Shown: in pieces, positions 18,282 to 26,225 of the stretch
Position numbering within the stretch: position 1 is the first letter of the stretch
How the letters are laid out: the number at the start of each line of letters is the position of its first letter
Program-made: the position numbers and the translations under genes
Notes under the pieces: model-generated
Told to the model about the DNA's origin: nothing
Databases searched by the model: none
What the model saw: the letters and a program-made list of their open reading frames with translations, nothing else
Source of the DNA: Geobacillus thermocatenulatus
GTDB lineage: Bacteria; Bacillota; Bacilli; Bacillales; Anoxybacillaceae
Length of the DNA: 64,000 nucleotides
Direction: 5' to 3'
Assembly (NCBI RefSeq): GCF_002217655.1
Contig: NZ_NEWK01000002.1
Coordinates: forward strand, 125,164-189,163

Positions 18282-19427
18282 TTGCGCATTCAAGCGATTG
18301 AGCCGACGCCAAGCCCGAACACGATGAAAATATTGCTTGATGAAGAATTGCCTTTCGGCGCACGCTATAACTATAAACCGGACAACATGAGCGAAGCGCC
18401 GCCGCTTATTCAAGCATTGATGCGCATTGACGGAGTGAAAGGCATTTACCATGTCGCTGATTTTTTGGCGATTGAACGCCATCCGAAATACGACTGGCGC
18501 GACATTTTGGCGAAAGTGCGCGAAGTGTTCGGCGAGAAAGCGGATGACGGCGCCGAGGCAAAGCCGAAAGGAAACGAACATTTCGGCGAAGTGAAAGTGT
18601 TCGTGCAAATGCTGTACGGTCTGCCGATGCAAGTGAAGCTTGTCGATGGGGAGCGCGAACACCGCGTCGGGCTGCCGAAACCGTTTATGGACGCGGTCAT
18701 TGAGGCGCAAAAATACGCAGGAAATGTTGTGCTTGAGCGCAAATGGGTCGAAAAAGGAGTGCGCTACGGCACGTTTGAGGAAATCGGCCGCGAAATGGTC
18801 GAGGAATTGTCGGCCGCCTATCCGCTCGAGCGGCTGGAGCGGATCGTCAACATGTTCCGCCGCGGTGAGCAGGAAAAAACGGTGCAAAAGCGTCCAAGCC
18901 TCAAAGTGACGAGCGAGATGCTCGATGACCCGGATTGGCGCAAACGGTATGCCGCGCTCGAACAGATGGCCGAGCCGACCGAGGACGATATCCCAGTGTT
19001 GGCCAAGGCGCTCAAGGATGAAAAAATGGCCATCCGCCGCCTGGCAACAGCGTATCTCGGCATGATCGGCGGCAAAAAGGTGCTTCCGTATTTGTATGAA
19101 GCGTTAAAAGATCCTGCTGTCGCTGTCCGCCGCACCGCCGGCGACTGTTTGTCCGACATCGGCGATCCGGAGGCCATTCCGGCCATGATCGAAGCGCTAA
19201 AGGACGAAAGCAAGCTCGTTCGTTGGCGCGCGGCTATGTTTTTGTACGAAGTCGGCGATGAATCGGCCTTGCCGGCGTTAAAAGCGGCGGAAAACGATCC
19301 GGAATTTGAGGTCAGCTTGCAAGTGAAAATGGCGATCGAACGGATTGAGGGCGGCGAAGAAGCGAAAGGATCCGTCTGGAAGCAAATGACGGAAAGCCGA
19401 AAAAAAGAGAACAAGCCGGAGAAATAA
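18282..19427 (+). CDS. ypgR: CvfC/YpgR family protein: Nfu-type N-terminal domain with HEAT repeats
   Basis: The 381-residue product starts at a TTG behind AAGGAGGGG. Residues 1-90 (EPTPSPNTMKILLD, GIYHVADFLAIER) resemble the N-terminal domain of Nfu iron-sulfur scaffolds, without the CxxC cluster domain. Residues about 205-350 are HEAT-like repeats with the recurring pattern DEKMAIRRLATAYLG, DPAVAVRRTAGDCL, DESKLVRWRAAMFL. Staphylococcal homologues are called conserved virulence factor C, and the B. subtilis homologue is YpgR. The molecular role is unknown, and a protein-binding adaptor is my inference. Confidence 0.85.
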   Translation: MRIQAIEPTPSPNTMKILLDEELPFGARYNYKPDNMSEAPPLIQALMRIDGVKGIYHVADFLAIERHPKYDWRDILAKVREVFGEKADDGAEAKPKGNEHFGEVKVFVQMLYGLPMQVKLVDGEREHRVGLPKPFMDAVIEAQKYAGNVVLERKWVEKGVRYGTFEEIGREMVEELSAAYPLERLERIVNMFRRGEQEKTVQKRPSLKVTSEMLDDPDWRKRYAALEQMAEPTEDDIPVLAKALKDEKMAIRRLATAYLGMIGGKKVLPYLYEALKDPAVAVRRTAGDCLSDIGDPEAIPAMIEALKDESKLVRWRAAMFLYEVGDESALPALKAAENDPEFEVSLQVKMAIERIEGGEEAKGSVWKQMTESRKKENKPEK

Positions 19428-19488
19428 AAAAATCGCTTCTTGGTAAGTCGACGCGGTTGCGCTCGAGGTCGGAGCGAGGCTGTACGAG

Positions 19489-19665
19489 GTGGAAAAGGGG
19501 AAGCTGACATGGAAAACAGCCGAACCGCCGCCGAAAGGGGCGCCGATTATTCTCCCATTTATTACAATCAAAAACGACTTCGAAATGTTCTGCGCAGCAG
19601 TCACTGACCGCAACAAAGCCTTGGGGTTGATTCTCCAAGGCTTTGTCCGTCAGCTGCCAAAATAA
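19489..19665 (+). pseudogene. Short open frame, possible gene remnant
   Basis: A frame ending at 19665 codes for about 58 residues from a GTG at 19489 (EVEKGKLTWKTAEPPPKGAP and later FEMFCAAVTDRNKALGL). It looks protein-like, but the start has only a weak ribosome site, a stop lies 40 bases upstream, and the end overlaps the Nudix gene. It could be the tail of a lost gene. I recognise no family. Confidence 0.3.
19614..19645. terminator. Bidirectional hairpin between ypgR side and Nudix gene
   Basis: An 11-bp perfect stem, CAAAGCCTTGG (19614-19624) with CCAAGGCTTTG (19635-19645), is flanked by a further imperfect CTGAC/GTCAG pairing. It lies just past the stop of the minus-strand Nudix gene. 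Confidence 0.6.
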
Positions 19666-20096
19666 TGCTCAACAAGATCTTGAAAGAGTGGAGAAAGCTC
19701 GTTTGGCCATTCATGAAGAAAGAAAAATTTTACCTCGAGCGATTCTTTCCCGTCCTCTCCCAGTTTCCCGCCGCGAATATCGCGGGTGCGGTAGACGATC
19801 GTGACCGGGTAGTATTGGTCGCCGTTTGGCAGCCGAACAAAGTATTTTTGGCCGGAAAACACATCGATGAGTTCAAGTTCACCGATCTCCAGCCCCGTTT
19901 CTTCCAACACTTCCCGCCGCGCCGCTTCTTCGGTTGACTCGCCGAGCTCCAGCAAGCCGCCGGGGACTCCCCACAGCCCGTCTCGACGCTTTTGCAGCAA
20001 AATCCGCCCATAGTCATCGATGACGGCGACGCCGACACCGGCTAAAATGAGCGGCCGGGTTCCGACGATTTTACGCAACTCTTCAATGTACCCCAT
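19650..20096 (-). CDS. Nudix hydrolase
   Basis: The 148-residue protein carries a complete Nudix box, from GLLELGESTEEAAR to REVLEETGLEIGE around residues 48-70, which binds Mg2+ and cleaves nucleoside diphosphates linked to another group. The substrate cannot be told from the sequence. The N-terminal LAGVGVAVIDDYGRILLQKR is typical of the small ADP-ribose/NTP-type members. It is monocistronic and divergent from brxA. Confidence 0.88.
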   Translation of the reverse strand: MGYIEELRKIVGTRPLILAGVGVAVIDDYGRILLQKRRDGLWGVPGGLLELGESTEEAARREVLEETGLEIGELELIDVFSGQKYFVRLPNGDQYYPVTIVYRTRDIRGGKLGEDGKESLEVKFFFLHEWPNELSPLFQDLVEHYFGS

Positions 20097-20364
20097 CGAC
20101 TGCGCTCCTTTCGCTTCCTCGTGCCATTCACGATTCAGTATATGTCGAATGGCAGCCGATGGTCGCGGCAGTTGCTAGAAACGGAAAAGAAAAGGGCGAC
20201 GTTGGCAAGGAATTTCGTGGTTTGCGGCTGTTTCCCAGCCGATGCTGCTTTGGAGGGGCGTCTTCCCCCATCCATCGCTCTTCACTTGCCGCCGGCAGCG
20301 TCTTCGTTGATTTTTTTGTTCGAAGTATAGTATGCTGATAGCACAACGATGATAGGGTGGAGGG

Positions 20365-20811
20365 ATGATGGTTATGTCAATGGCTTACGAAGACTATATG
20401 CGCCAGCTCGTGCAGCCGATGCGGGATGAGCTCGTCCGCGCCGGTTTCCGCGAATTGCGCACGAGCGAGGAAGTCGAGCAGTTTATGGAACAAGTGGAAG
20501 GAACGACGTTTGTCTTTATCAACTCAGTGTGCGGCTGCGCCGCTGGATTGGCGCGCCCGGCCGCGACGCAGGCGGTGCTTAGGAGCGAGAAAAAGCCGGA
20601 CCATTTGGTGACGGTGTTCGCTGGCCAGGATAAGGAAGCGACAGCGAAAATGCGCGAGTACTTTGTCGGTTATCCGCCGTCTTCGCCATCGATGGCGCTT
20701 TTAAAGGGGAAAGAAATCGTTCACTTCATTCCGCGCGAAGACATCGAGTTTCACTCGATGGAGGACGTGATGGAAAATATTTTGGCTGCGTTTGACCAAT
20801 ATTGCGGCTGA
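20365..20811 (+). CDS. brxA: Bacilliredoxin BrxA (YphP family)
   Basis: BrxA removes bacillithiol from S-bacillithiolated proteins. The 148-residue product has the CGC active site (NSVCGCAAGLARPAA, Cys 56 and 58), plus FAGQDKEATAKMREYF and YPPSSPSMALL, all family hallmarks. Closeness to B. subtilis YphP rather than YqiW is judged from memory of the N-terminal sequence. The start is the first of several ATGs behind GGTGGAGGG. A plausible promoter (TTGATT, TAGTAT or TATGCT) lies at 20308-20340. Confidence 0.92.
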   Translation: MMVMSMAYEDYMRQLVQPMRDELVRAGFRELRTSEEVEQFMEQVEGTTFVFINSVCGCAAGLARPAATQAVLRSEKKPDHLVTVFAGQDKEATAKMREYFVGYPPSSPSMALLKGKEIVHFIPREDIEFHSMEDVMENILAAFDQYCG

Positions 20812-20909
20812 TGCGGTGCGAGCGAGGAGCGAACCGCTTGCGTTGATTCGCTTTCGTTCCGCATACAACGGCGCGTTGGCGGGAACGATAAGGTCGGAGG
20901 TGATCGGGC

Positions 20910-21041
20910 GTGCCGAAGCGGAAAAAAGATCGTTCGAAAACGGGCGTCAGCGCTCCAGATGTCAGAGGGCAAGGCACGACGGAGACGGAGACAGGCGCCT
21001 TCGAGCTTGACTCTGCCCGCAAAAAAACAAAAATCGATTAA
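20910..21041 (+). CDS. Small hydrophilic protein, 43 residues, unknown family
   Basis: GTG at 20910 sits behind a perfect GGAGGTGAT with 7-base spacing. The product, starting MPKRKKDRSKTGVSAPDV and ending ELDSARKKTKID, is highly charged with no hydrophobic core, resembling small spore or coat-type proteins. A strong terminator begins at its stop codon. No named family is recognised. Confidence 0.6.
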   Translation: MPKRKKDRSKTGVSAPDVRGQGTTETETGAFELDSARKKTKID

Positions 21042-21075
21042 AAAGGAGCTCCCGATGCGGGGCTCCTTTTGTCGT
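21041..21075 (+). terminator. Rho-independent terminator
   Basis: Stem AAAAGGAGC (21041-21049) with GCTCCTTTT (21062-21070) plus an inner CC/GG pair, followed by GTCGTTTTC. It overlaps the stop of the 43-residue gene. Confidence 0.8.
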
Positions 21076-21142
21076 TTTCACGCGTAAACTCCCTTCGCAT
21101 CCAACAGAATGCCAAGGGAGCTGGATGGATCGCCAAGAGCGT

Positions 21143-21217
21143 TTAGGCGTTGGCGATACAACTATAAATAAAGTAAAGCAATGTAATGAGGCTGGCTGCA
21201 AAAAAGACTGTGTTCAC
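21143..21217 (-). CDS. Possible 24-residue membrane peptide
   Basis: From a GTG at 21217 the frame gives VNTVFFAASLITLLYFIYSC followed by IANA, a single hydrophobic helix. Upstream is only a loose AAAGGCGGGAAAAC. It resembles the many tiny single-helix peptides of spore formers, but there is no family match and the start is uncertain. Confidence 0.35.
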   Translation of the reverse strand: MNTVFFAASLITLLYFIYSCIANA

Positions 21218-21350
21218 GTTCCGTTTTCCCGCCTTTCTGTCTATATTTTCCCCGAGAACATATGATACACTATTCATATAACCATAGTATATATCAACAA
21301 AAGCAAAAAGAAAATGCCGTTTTGGTCTTGTCAAGGGAGAGGAAGACGAA

Positions 21351-22535
21351 ATGAAAAAAGCGAAACGAATGAACGCGTTTTCGGCATCGATTTTCGCCGA
21401 GTTGACGGCGTATCGTCAAAAGCAGCGCCACCTTCATGATGAGTGGATCGACTTGAGCGTTGGCAGCCCGGATTTGCCCCCGGCGCCGTTTGTGCGTGAG
21501 GCGATCGCCCGCTACGCCAGCGAGCCGAATGCGTACGGCTACACATTAAGGGGCATTCGCGAGTTTCATGAAGCGGTCGCCGATTATTATCGCACGGCGC
21601 ATGGCGTCGTGCTCGATCCGGAGACGGAAGTAACGTACGTCATCGGATCACAGGACGGGCTCGTGCATTTGCCGATGGTGTTCGCCGACCCGGGGGATGT
21701 CATTTTATTGCCGGATCCCGGGTATCCGGCGTATGCGGCGGGGGTGGCGATGGCGGAAGCGGTGCCGTATTTTCTGCCGCTGAGGGAGGAAAACAGCTTT
21801 TTGCCGGATTTGCGTGCGATCCCGGAGGACATCGCCAAACGGACGACGATCATGTTTATCAACTTCCCTGGAAATCCGGTTCCAGCTGTAGCGACAGAAT
21901 CATTTTATCGCGAAGTGGTCGAGTTTGCGAAGCGGTACGATATCCTCGTTGTTTCCGATTTTGCTTACGGCGAGCTGTATTATGATGGAAACAAACCGGT
22001 GAGTTTCTTGTCCGTCCCGGGGGCGAAAGATGTCGGGGTTGAGATCAATTCGTTGTCGAAAAGCTACAACATGGCCGGCTGCCGGGTCGGCTACTTGTGC
22101 GGAAATGCCGAGGTGATTCGTGCGTTTGCCGAGTTCAAGTCCAATTTGGATTACGGCATTTTTTGGCCGATTCAAAAAGCGGCCGCGGAAGTGCTCCGCC
22201 ATGGCGCCGGCTTTTGCGCCCAGAGCCGCATGATGTATCAAGCGCGCCGTGATGTGCTCGTGGATGGACTCGCTGACATCGGTTGGACGGTTGACCGTCC
22301 GCAAGCCGGCATGTTCGTGTGGGCGAAAATTCCGGACGGCTTTACATCGCTTTCGTTTGCGAAGGCGCTCATCGACCAAGCCGGCGTCGTTGTGACGCCT
22401 GGGCACGCGTTTGGGCCGAGCGGCGAAGGGTATGTGCGCATCGCCCTTGTCCAGCCGGAAGAAGTGTTGCGCCGAGCGGTCGCCAAATTAAAAGCGACCG
22501 GCTTGTTCGCGTCTTTGGCCGCTGATCGGCGGTAG
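21351..22535 (+). CDS. PLP-dependent class I/II aminotransferase (LL-diaminopimelate aminotransferase-like)
   Basis: This 394-residue fold-type I aminotransferase has LSVGSPDLPPAPFVREA, GSQDGLVHLPMVF, the NFPGNPVPAVA loop and the PLP lysine in NSLSKSYNMAGCRVGY (about Lys 237). It is closest in style to the DapL/AspC-like enzymes that annotation pipelines call LL-diaminopimelate or aspartate aminotransferases. The substrate is not certain. It starts behind GGGAGAGGAAGACGA and is followed closely by ypjP. Confidence 0.8.
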   Translation: MKKAKRMNAFSASIFAELTAYRQKQRHLHDEWIDLSVGSPDLPPAPFVREAIARYASEPNAYGYTLRGIREFHEAVADYYRTAHGVVLDPETEVTYVIGSQDGLVHLPMVFADPGDVILLPDPGYPAYAAGVAMAEAVPYFLPLREENSFLPDLRAIPEDIAKRTTIMFINFPGNPVPAVATESFYREVVEFAKRYDILVVSDFAYGELYYDGNKPVSFLSVPGAKDVGVEINSLSKSYNMAGCRVGYLCGNAEVIRAFAEFKSNLDYGIFWPIQKAAAEVLRHGAGFCAQSRMMYQARRDVLVDGLADIGWTVDRPQAGMFVWAKIPDGFTSLSFAKALIDQAGVVVTPGHAFGPSGEGYVRIALVQPEEVLRRAVAKLKATGLFASLAADRR

Positions 22536-22550
22536 CGGGAGGTGAAGGCG

Positions 22551-23135
22551 ATGAAGCTGCCGTCTTGGCTTCGAAAAACGCTTGTTGCCGCCATTACCGT
22601 CTGCACGTTTGGACTCGTCACACCGCCCGCTTCGTTGCTCGCGGCCAAAGAGCCGCCGTCAGATGATGCATCGTCTTCCGACTGGCAGCACAGTCCAACA
22701 AGTCGTGCCGAGGAAGCGGTTTCGTTGACGCGAGCTCAATTCATTGAGCGGACGATGGAAAAGGCCGTTGCCCAGTCCCATGAAAAATTTGGCCGCAAAA
22801 TCGCTCCGGTCATTGAAGATGAGTTTCGCGCCGTCATTTTGCCGCGCATGGAAGAAGTGATCGCTGAGCTTGCCGATCGTTATCCGGAAGAGGAGCTCCG
22901 CTATTTGGCTGTTTCGGAAAATCCGTCCGGCGGGCAAGGGGAACGCATTTTTCATTTGTATCGCATGGACACAGGGGAAGATCTCGTCCGCTTTCACGTC
23001 CGCCGCGAGCATCCGCCGCAAGACGGATATTGGTTTCAGTTTCACTATCATACATGCGATGATGGGTTTCAAGCCCATCATGAACTCGGGAAAATCTACT
23101 GGTCTAAAAATACGCCGCCGAATTGGCGTACATAA
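22551..23135 (+). CDS. ypjP: YpjP-like protein with N-terminal signal or anchor segment
   Basis: ATG 22551 lies 8 bases behind GGGAGGTGA and gives 194 residues. The N-terminus (KLPSWLRKTLVAAITVCTFG) is a likely signal or membrane anchor. The rest is hydrophilic, with a C-terminal region rich in aromatic and His residues (WFQFHYHTCDDGFQAHHE). B. subtilis ypjP sits beside the dfrA-thyB pair, and the same neighbours lie downstream here. The function is unknown. Confidence 0.75.
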   Translation: MKLPSWLRKTLVAAITVCTFGLVTPPASLLAAKEPPSDDASSSDWQHSPTSRAEEAVSLTRAQFIERTMEKAVAQSHEKFGRKIAPVIEDEFRAVILPRMEEVIAELADRYPEEELRYLAVSENPSGGQGERIFHLYRMDTGEDLVRFHVRREHPPQDGYWFQFHYHTCDDGFQAHHELGKIYWSKNTPPNWRT

Positions 23136-23226
23136 TCGCCTACGGTTCTTTCCTGATTTTGCGCGTTTTTCCCCGCTTCGTTCTATGATATGATTTTCAT
23201 AGATTGAAAGAAGTGGGGGAACCACG

Positions 23227-23931
23227 ATGAAACGGCTGTTCACTAGTTTGCTGGCGGCGCTGTTCGCCATTCCGCTTCTGTCGTTCTCGCCGTATCCGGC
23301 TGCCCATGGCGTGCTGCTTGAAGAAAGCAGCCTTGGCCTTAGGGGTGTTCCGTCTCATGATGTGCTTGGCCGCATCATCATCGTGCCGGAGACGGAGTTT
23401 TCCGCCTCTGAAGCGAATGAAATGATCCGGACGCTCGCCCGCATTGATCGCACGATTTTAGAGCAGGCGGCGGACCACCATATTTACATTCAACTGTTGA
23501 CCGGCCCGATCACCGATGAGCCGACGGCCCGCCATTTGCGCGGAAAAACGCCGCGCGGCTACATGCCGGGTTCAAAGACGTGGGACGAGGTGCCGGGCAT
23601 CGGTGGGTCGCATTTAGTGCTTGTCCGCCTCGGCCATAGCGAAAAAGGAAAAGGGCATGGCTCGGTCAATTTGGAGCTGCATGAGTTTGCTCATTCGCTC
23701 GATTACATCGTATTTGACCGCATTCATGAAACGCACGAATTTCAAGCGATTTGGCGGGAGGAGGCGCCGCGGCTCTTTCCTGGCGAATCTTATTTTTTGA
23801 CCTATCCGGAAGAGTATTTTGCCGAGTCGTTTGCCTATTATTATGCAAGCGGCAAGACGCGGCAAACGTTGCGGGCGGCAGCGCCGAGAACATATGCGTT
23901 GATCCGCGGATTGGCGGAACGGGCCTCGTAA
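23227..23931 (+). CDS. Secreted metalloprotease-like protein with anthrax-lethal-factor-type (ATLF/M34) domain
   Basis: The 234-residue product has a signal peptide (about residues 1-27, ending [10 protein letters not shown]) and a zinc motif HEFAH in [15 protein letters not shown] (about residue 158). Downstream are a likely third zinc-ligand Glu and Tyr in [15 protein letters not shown]. This layout fits the ATLF-like peptidases, which include the Pro-Pro endopeptidases, one of them described from Geobacillus. It has no receptor-binding part and would act outside the cell on a substrate I cannot name. It lies between ypjP and thyA with its own start behind GTGGGGGAACC. Confidence 0.8.
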   Translation: MKRLFTSLLAALFAIPLLSFSPYPAAHGVLLEESSLGLRGVPSHDVLGRIIIVPETEFSASEANEMIRTLARIDRTILEQAADHHIYIQLLTGPITDEPTARHLRGKTPRGYMPGSKTWDEVPGIGGSHLVLVRLGHSEKGKGHGSVNLELHEFAHSLDYIVFDRIHETHEFQAIWREEAPRLFPGESYFLTYPEEYFAESFAYYYASGKTRQTLRAAAPRTYALIRGLAERAS

Positions 23932-23946
23932 AAGGCTCGTTTTTTT
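23919..23946 (+). terminator. Terminator overlapping the protease-like gene stop
   Basis: Stem ACG-GCCT (23919-23926) with AGGC-CGT (23933-23940) and one mismatch, then TTTTTT. The stop codon TAA lies in the loop. Confidence 0.65.
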
Positions 23947-24005
23947 ATGGACAAGTGGTTCACCATGCGTTGCTTTATGGTATGATAGAGCGTGAGGTGA
24001 GAACA

Positions 24006-24800
24006 TTGCGGCAATATTTGCAGCTTTTGGAGGATATTTTGGAAAACGGCGTCGAAAAAGAAGACCGCACGGGCGTCGGCACGCTGTCGGTGTTCGGCCG
24101 CCAGCTCCGCTTCAACTTGCAAGATGGATTTCCGCTCGTGACAACGAAAAAATTGCATACCCGCTCCATCATTTATGAACTGCTTTGGTTTTTAAAAGGC
24201 GATACGAACGTCCGCTATTTGCAGGAGAATGGCGTGACGATTTGGGACGAATGGGCGGATGAAAACGGCGACCTCGGCCCGATTTACGGCGCGCAATGGC
24301 GCTCATGGAAAGGGGCGGACGGGAAAACAATCGACCAGATCGCGTGGGTCGTCGAAGAGATCAAACGAAATCCGAATTCACGCCGGCTGCTTGTGAGCGC
24401 TTGGAACGTAGCGGAATTGGACGAGATGAAGCTGCCGCCGTGCCATTATGCGTTTCAATTTTATGTGGCGGACGGTCGCCTGTCGTGCATGTGGCAACAG
24501 CGCTCCGTTGATACGTTTTTAGGGTTGCCGTTTAACATTGCCAGCTACGCGCTGTTGACGCATATGATCGCCCAGCAATGCGACCTCGATGTCGGCGAAC
24601 TCATTTTCACCGGCGGTGATGTCCATTTGTACAAAAACCATCTCGAACAGGCGAAACTGCAGCTGACGCGCGAGCCGCGCCCGCTGCCGAAGCTCGTGAT
24701 CAAACGGAAGCCGCCGTCCATTTTCGATTACGAATACGACGATTTTGAAATTGTCGGCTACAACCCGCATCCGACGATTAAAGCACCGGTGGCGGTGTAA
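24006..24800 (+). CDS. thyA: Thymidylate synthase
   Basis: This enzyme makes dTMP from dUMP using methylene-tetrahydrofolate. A TTG at 24006 behind GAGGTGAG gives exactly 264 residues, the standard length of the E. coli-type enzyme, and the catalytic Cys is residue 146 ([11 protein letters not shown]). [29 protein letters not shown] and [15 protein letters not shown] are diagnostic. It is followed 13 bp later by dfrA, which recycles its folate product. It corresponds to ThyB of B. subtilis. Confidence 0.96.
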   Translation: MRQYLQLLEDILENGVEKEDRTGVGTLSVFGRQLRFNLQDGFPLVTTKKLHTRSIIYELLWFLKGDTNVRYLQENGVTIWDEWADENGDLGPIYGAQWRSWKGADGKTIDQIAWVVEEIKRNPNSRRLLVSAWNVAELDEMKLPPCHYAFQFYVADGRLSCMWQQRSVDTFLGLPFNIASYALLTHMIAQQCDLDVGELIFTGGDVHLYKNHLEQAKLQLTREPRPLPKLVIKRKPPSIFDYEYDDFEIVGYNPHPTIKAPVAV

Positions 24801-24813
24801 AGGAGAGGACGCG

Positions 24814-25308
24814 ATGATTTCGCACATTGTGGCAATGGATGAAAACCGGGTGATCGGCAAAGACAACCGCTTGCCTTGGCATTTGCCGGCCGATTTGGCG
24901 TATTTTAAACGGGTGACAATGGGCCATGCCATCGTGATGGGGCGCAAAACGTTTGAAGCGATCGGCCGGCCGCTTCCCGGCCGGGAAAACATCGTCGTCA
25001 CGCGCAACCGCTCGTTTCGCCCGGAAGGCTGCCTTGTGCTTCATTCTCTCGAAGAAGTCAAGCAATGGATCGCATCGCGCGCTGATGAAGTGTTTATCAT
25101 CGGCGGGGCCGAACTGTTTCGGGCGACGATGCCGATGGTCGACCGGCTGTATGTGACAAACATTTTTGCTTCCTTTCCTGGCGATACGTTTTATCCGCCC
25201 ATTTCTGACGATGAATGGGAAATCGTTTCCTATACGCCAGGAGGGAAAGATGAAAAGAATCCGTATGAATACGCCTTTGTCATTTATGAGCGGAAAAAGG
25301 CGAAATAG
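24814..25308 (+). CDS. dfrA: Dihydrofolate reductase
   Basis: ATG 24814 behind AAAGGAGAG gives 164 residues. The hallmarks are VAMDENRVIGKDNRLPWHLP, MGRKTFEAIGRPLPGR and VFIIGGAELF, with the substrate-binding Asp/Glu and NADPH-binding Gly-Gly. It regenerates tetrahydrofolate for thyA. A clear terminator follows at 25363. Confidence 0.96.
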   Translation: MISHIVAMDENRVIGKDNRLPWHLPADLAYFKRVTMGHAIVMGRKTFEAIGRPLPGRENIVVTRNRSFRPEGCLVLHSLEEVKQWIASRADEVFIIGGAELFRATMPMVDRLYVTNIFASFPGDTFYPPISDDEWEIVSYTPGGKDEKNPYEYAFVIYERKKAK

Positions 25309-25362
25309 ACGGCACACGGGCATGGACATGCGTTTGTCGTCGGCGTACGAAACATTTGTCAA

Positions 25363-25390
25363 GACGCCCCCAAAAACGGGGCGTCTTTTT
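25363..25390 (+). terminator. Terminator after dfrA
   Basis: Perfect 8-bp stem GACGCCCC (25363-25370) with GGGGCGTC (25378-25385), followed by TTTTTGTTT. Confidence 0.9.
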
Positions 25391-25477
25391 GTTTGAGATC
25401 CGAACGTGTTTCTGCATAGAAGCGGGGCGAAAATGGAACGATAATCAATAGAACCACAATGGAAATGGAGGAAGACG

Positions 25478-25921
25478 ATGAAACATATCGTTCCGTTTGC
25501 CGTCAAGCTCGCTGCTTGGAGCGTCGTCTTGTTTTCAATCTTTACGATCTTTGATGCCCCGCTTGCCTTGATTTCGCTCATGACGATCGTGACGGCGCTT
25601 GTTTCTTATATCATCGGCGATCTGTTCGTGTTGCCGCGCGTCGGCCATTTTGTCGCTGCCGCTCTTGACGTGCCGCTTTCTTTCTTGCTGATTTGGCCAG
25701 TCAGCTTTGCCCTCATTGCCCCGTCCGTCAACATGGCATACGGCGCGTTTTTCAGCGCCTTGGCGATCGGGGCGGTTGAAGCGTTTTTCCACTTGTATAT
25801 GGAAAACCATGTTCTCGAAGAGGCAAGGAGGGAAGAAGCGCACCGCTGGTATGATGAAGGAAGATGGGCGACGGAATTTGCCGAGGAAGAAGAGTTCAAA
25901 AAAGAGGACGACCGGTCATAG
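25478..25921 (+). CDS. yndM: YndM-family membrane protein (DUF2512)
   Basis: The 147-residue protein has four predicted membrane helices (about 5-25, 28-48, 55-80, 85-105) followed by a charged, Glu-rich tail (EEARREEAHRW, EEEEFKKED). The helix pattern and the AIGAVEAFFHLYM segment fit the YndM/DUF2512 family of Bacillus. The function is unknown. AATGGAGGAAG precedes the ATG. Confidence 0.75.
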   Translation: MKHIVPFAVKLAAWSVVLFSIFTIFDAPLALISLMTIVTALVSYIIGDLFVLPRVGHFVAAALDVPLSFLLIWPVSFALIAPSVNMAYGAFFSALAIGAVEAFFHLYMENHVLEEARREEAHRWYDEGRWATEFAEEEEFKKEDDRS

Positions 25922-25936
25922 CACCGGTCGTTTTTT
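25910..25936 (+). terminator. Terminator overlapping the yndM stop
   Basis: Stem GACCGGT (25910-25916) with ACCGGTC (25923-25929), then GTTTTTT. The stop codon lies in the loop. Confidence 0.85.
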
Positions 25937-26174
25937 CTGTCTGCTTGTGGATTATGCTGCCCAAGTTGCGGCATTGCCGTCTGGCAAGACAGCTGGGAAG
26001 AGGTTTCAAGCGGGAAGGACGGCGCTCATCGGATGGCGTCAGGCCAAAAGCGCGAATCTGGCCGGCGGAAGCGTCCAGTATCTGGTAAATTGGGGCCATC
26101 GCGATGTTCACGAGCCCGCTTCCCTTCATCTTCATAAAACTTTTCGAAAATTCCCTTTTCTTTTTGCGAATTTG

Positions 26175-26183
26175 TGATATAAT
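26175..26183 (+). promoter_or_regulatory. Extended -10 promoter of ilvA
   Basis: TGATATAAT (TGn at 26175-26177, TATAAT at 26178-26183) lies 43 bases before the ilvA ATG. No good -35 is seen, as is common for extended -10 promoters. No T-box sequence is visible in the 240 bases upstream, in which I see no gene. Confidence 0.65.
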
Positions 26184-26225
26184 CTACAAATCAAAGACAA
26201 CTTAGAAAAGAAAGGGAACGAGAAC

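Noticed and set aside
17760-18887. Minus-strand 375-codon frame across bsaA and ypgR
   Set aside because: Shadow of two strongly supported plus-strand genes, rich in Phe, His and Arg, with no start signal.
20121-20330. Plus-strand frame upstream of brxA
   Set aside because: No ribosome site, odd composition, and it overlaps the likely brxA promoter.
25896-26135. Minus-strand frame starting MKMKGSGLVNIAMAPIYQI
   Set aside because: The first residues look protein-like, but the ribosome site is poor, the frame runs into the yndM terminator and coding strand, and no family is recognised.
25938-26170. Possible T-box leader before ilvA
   Set aside because: No T-box GGTGGNACCGCG-type sequence or antiterminator/terminator pair was found in the interval.
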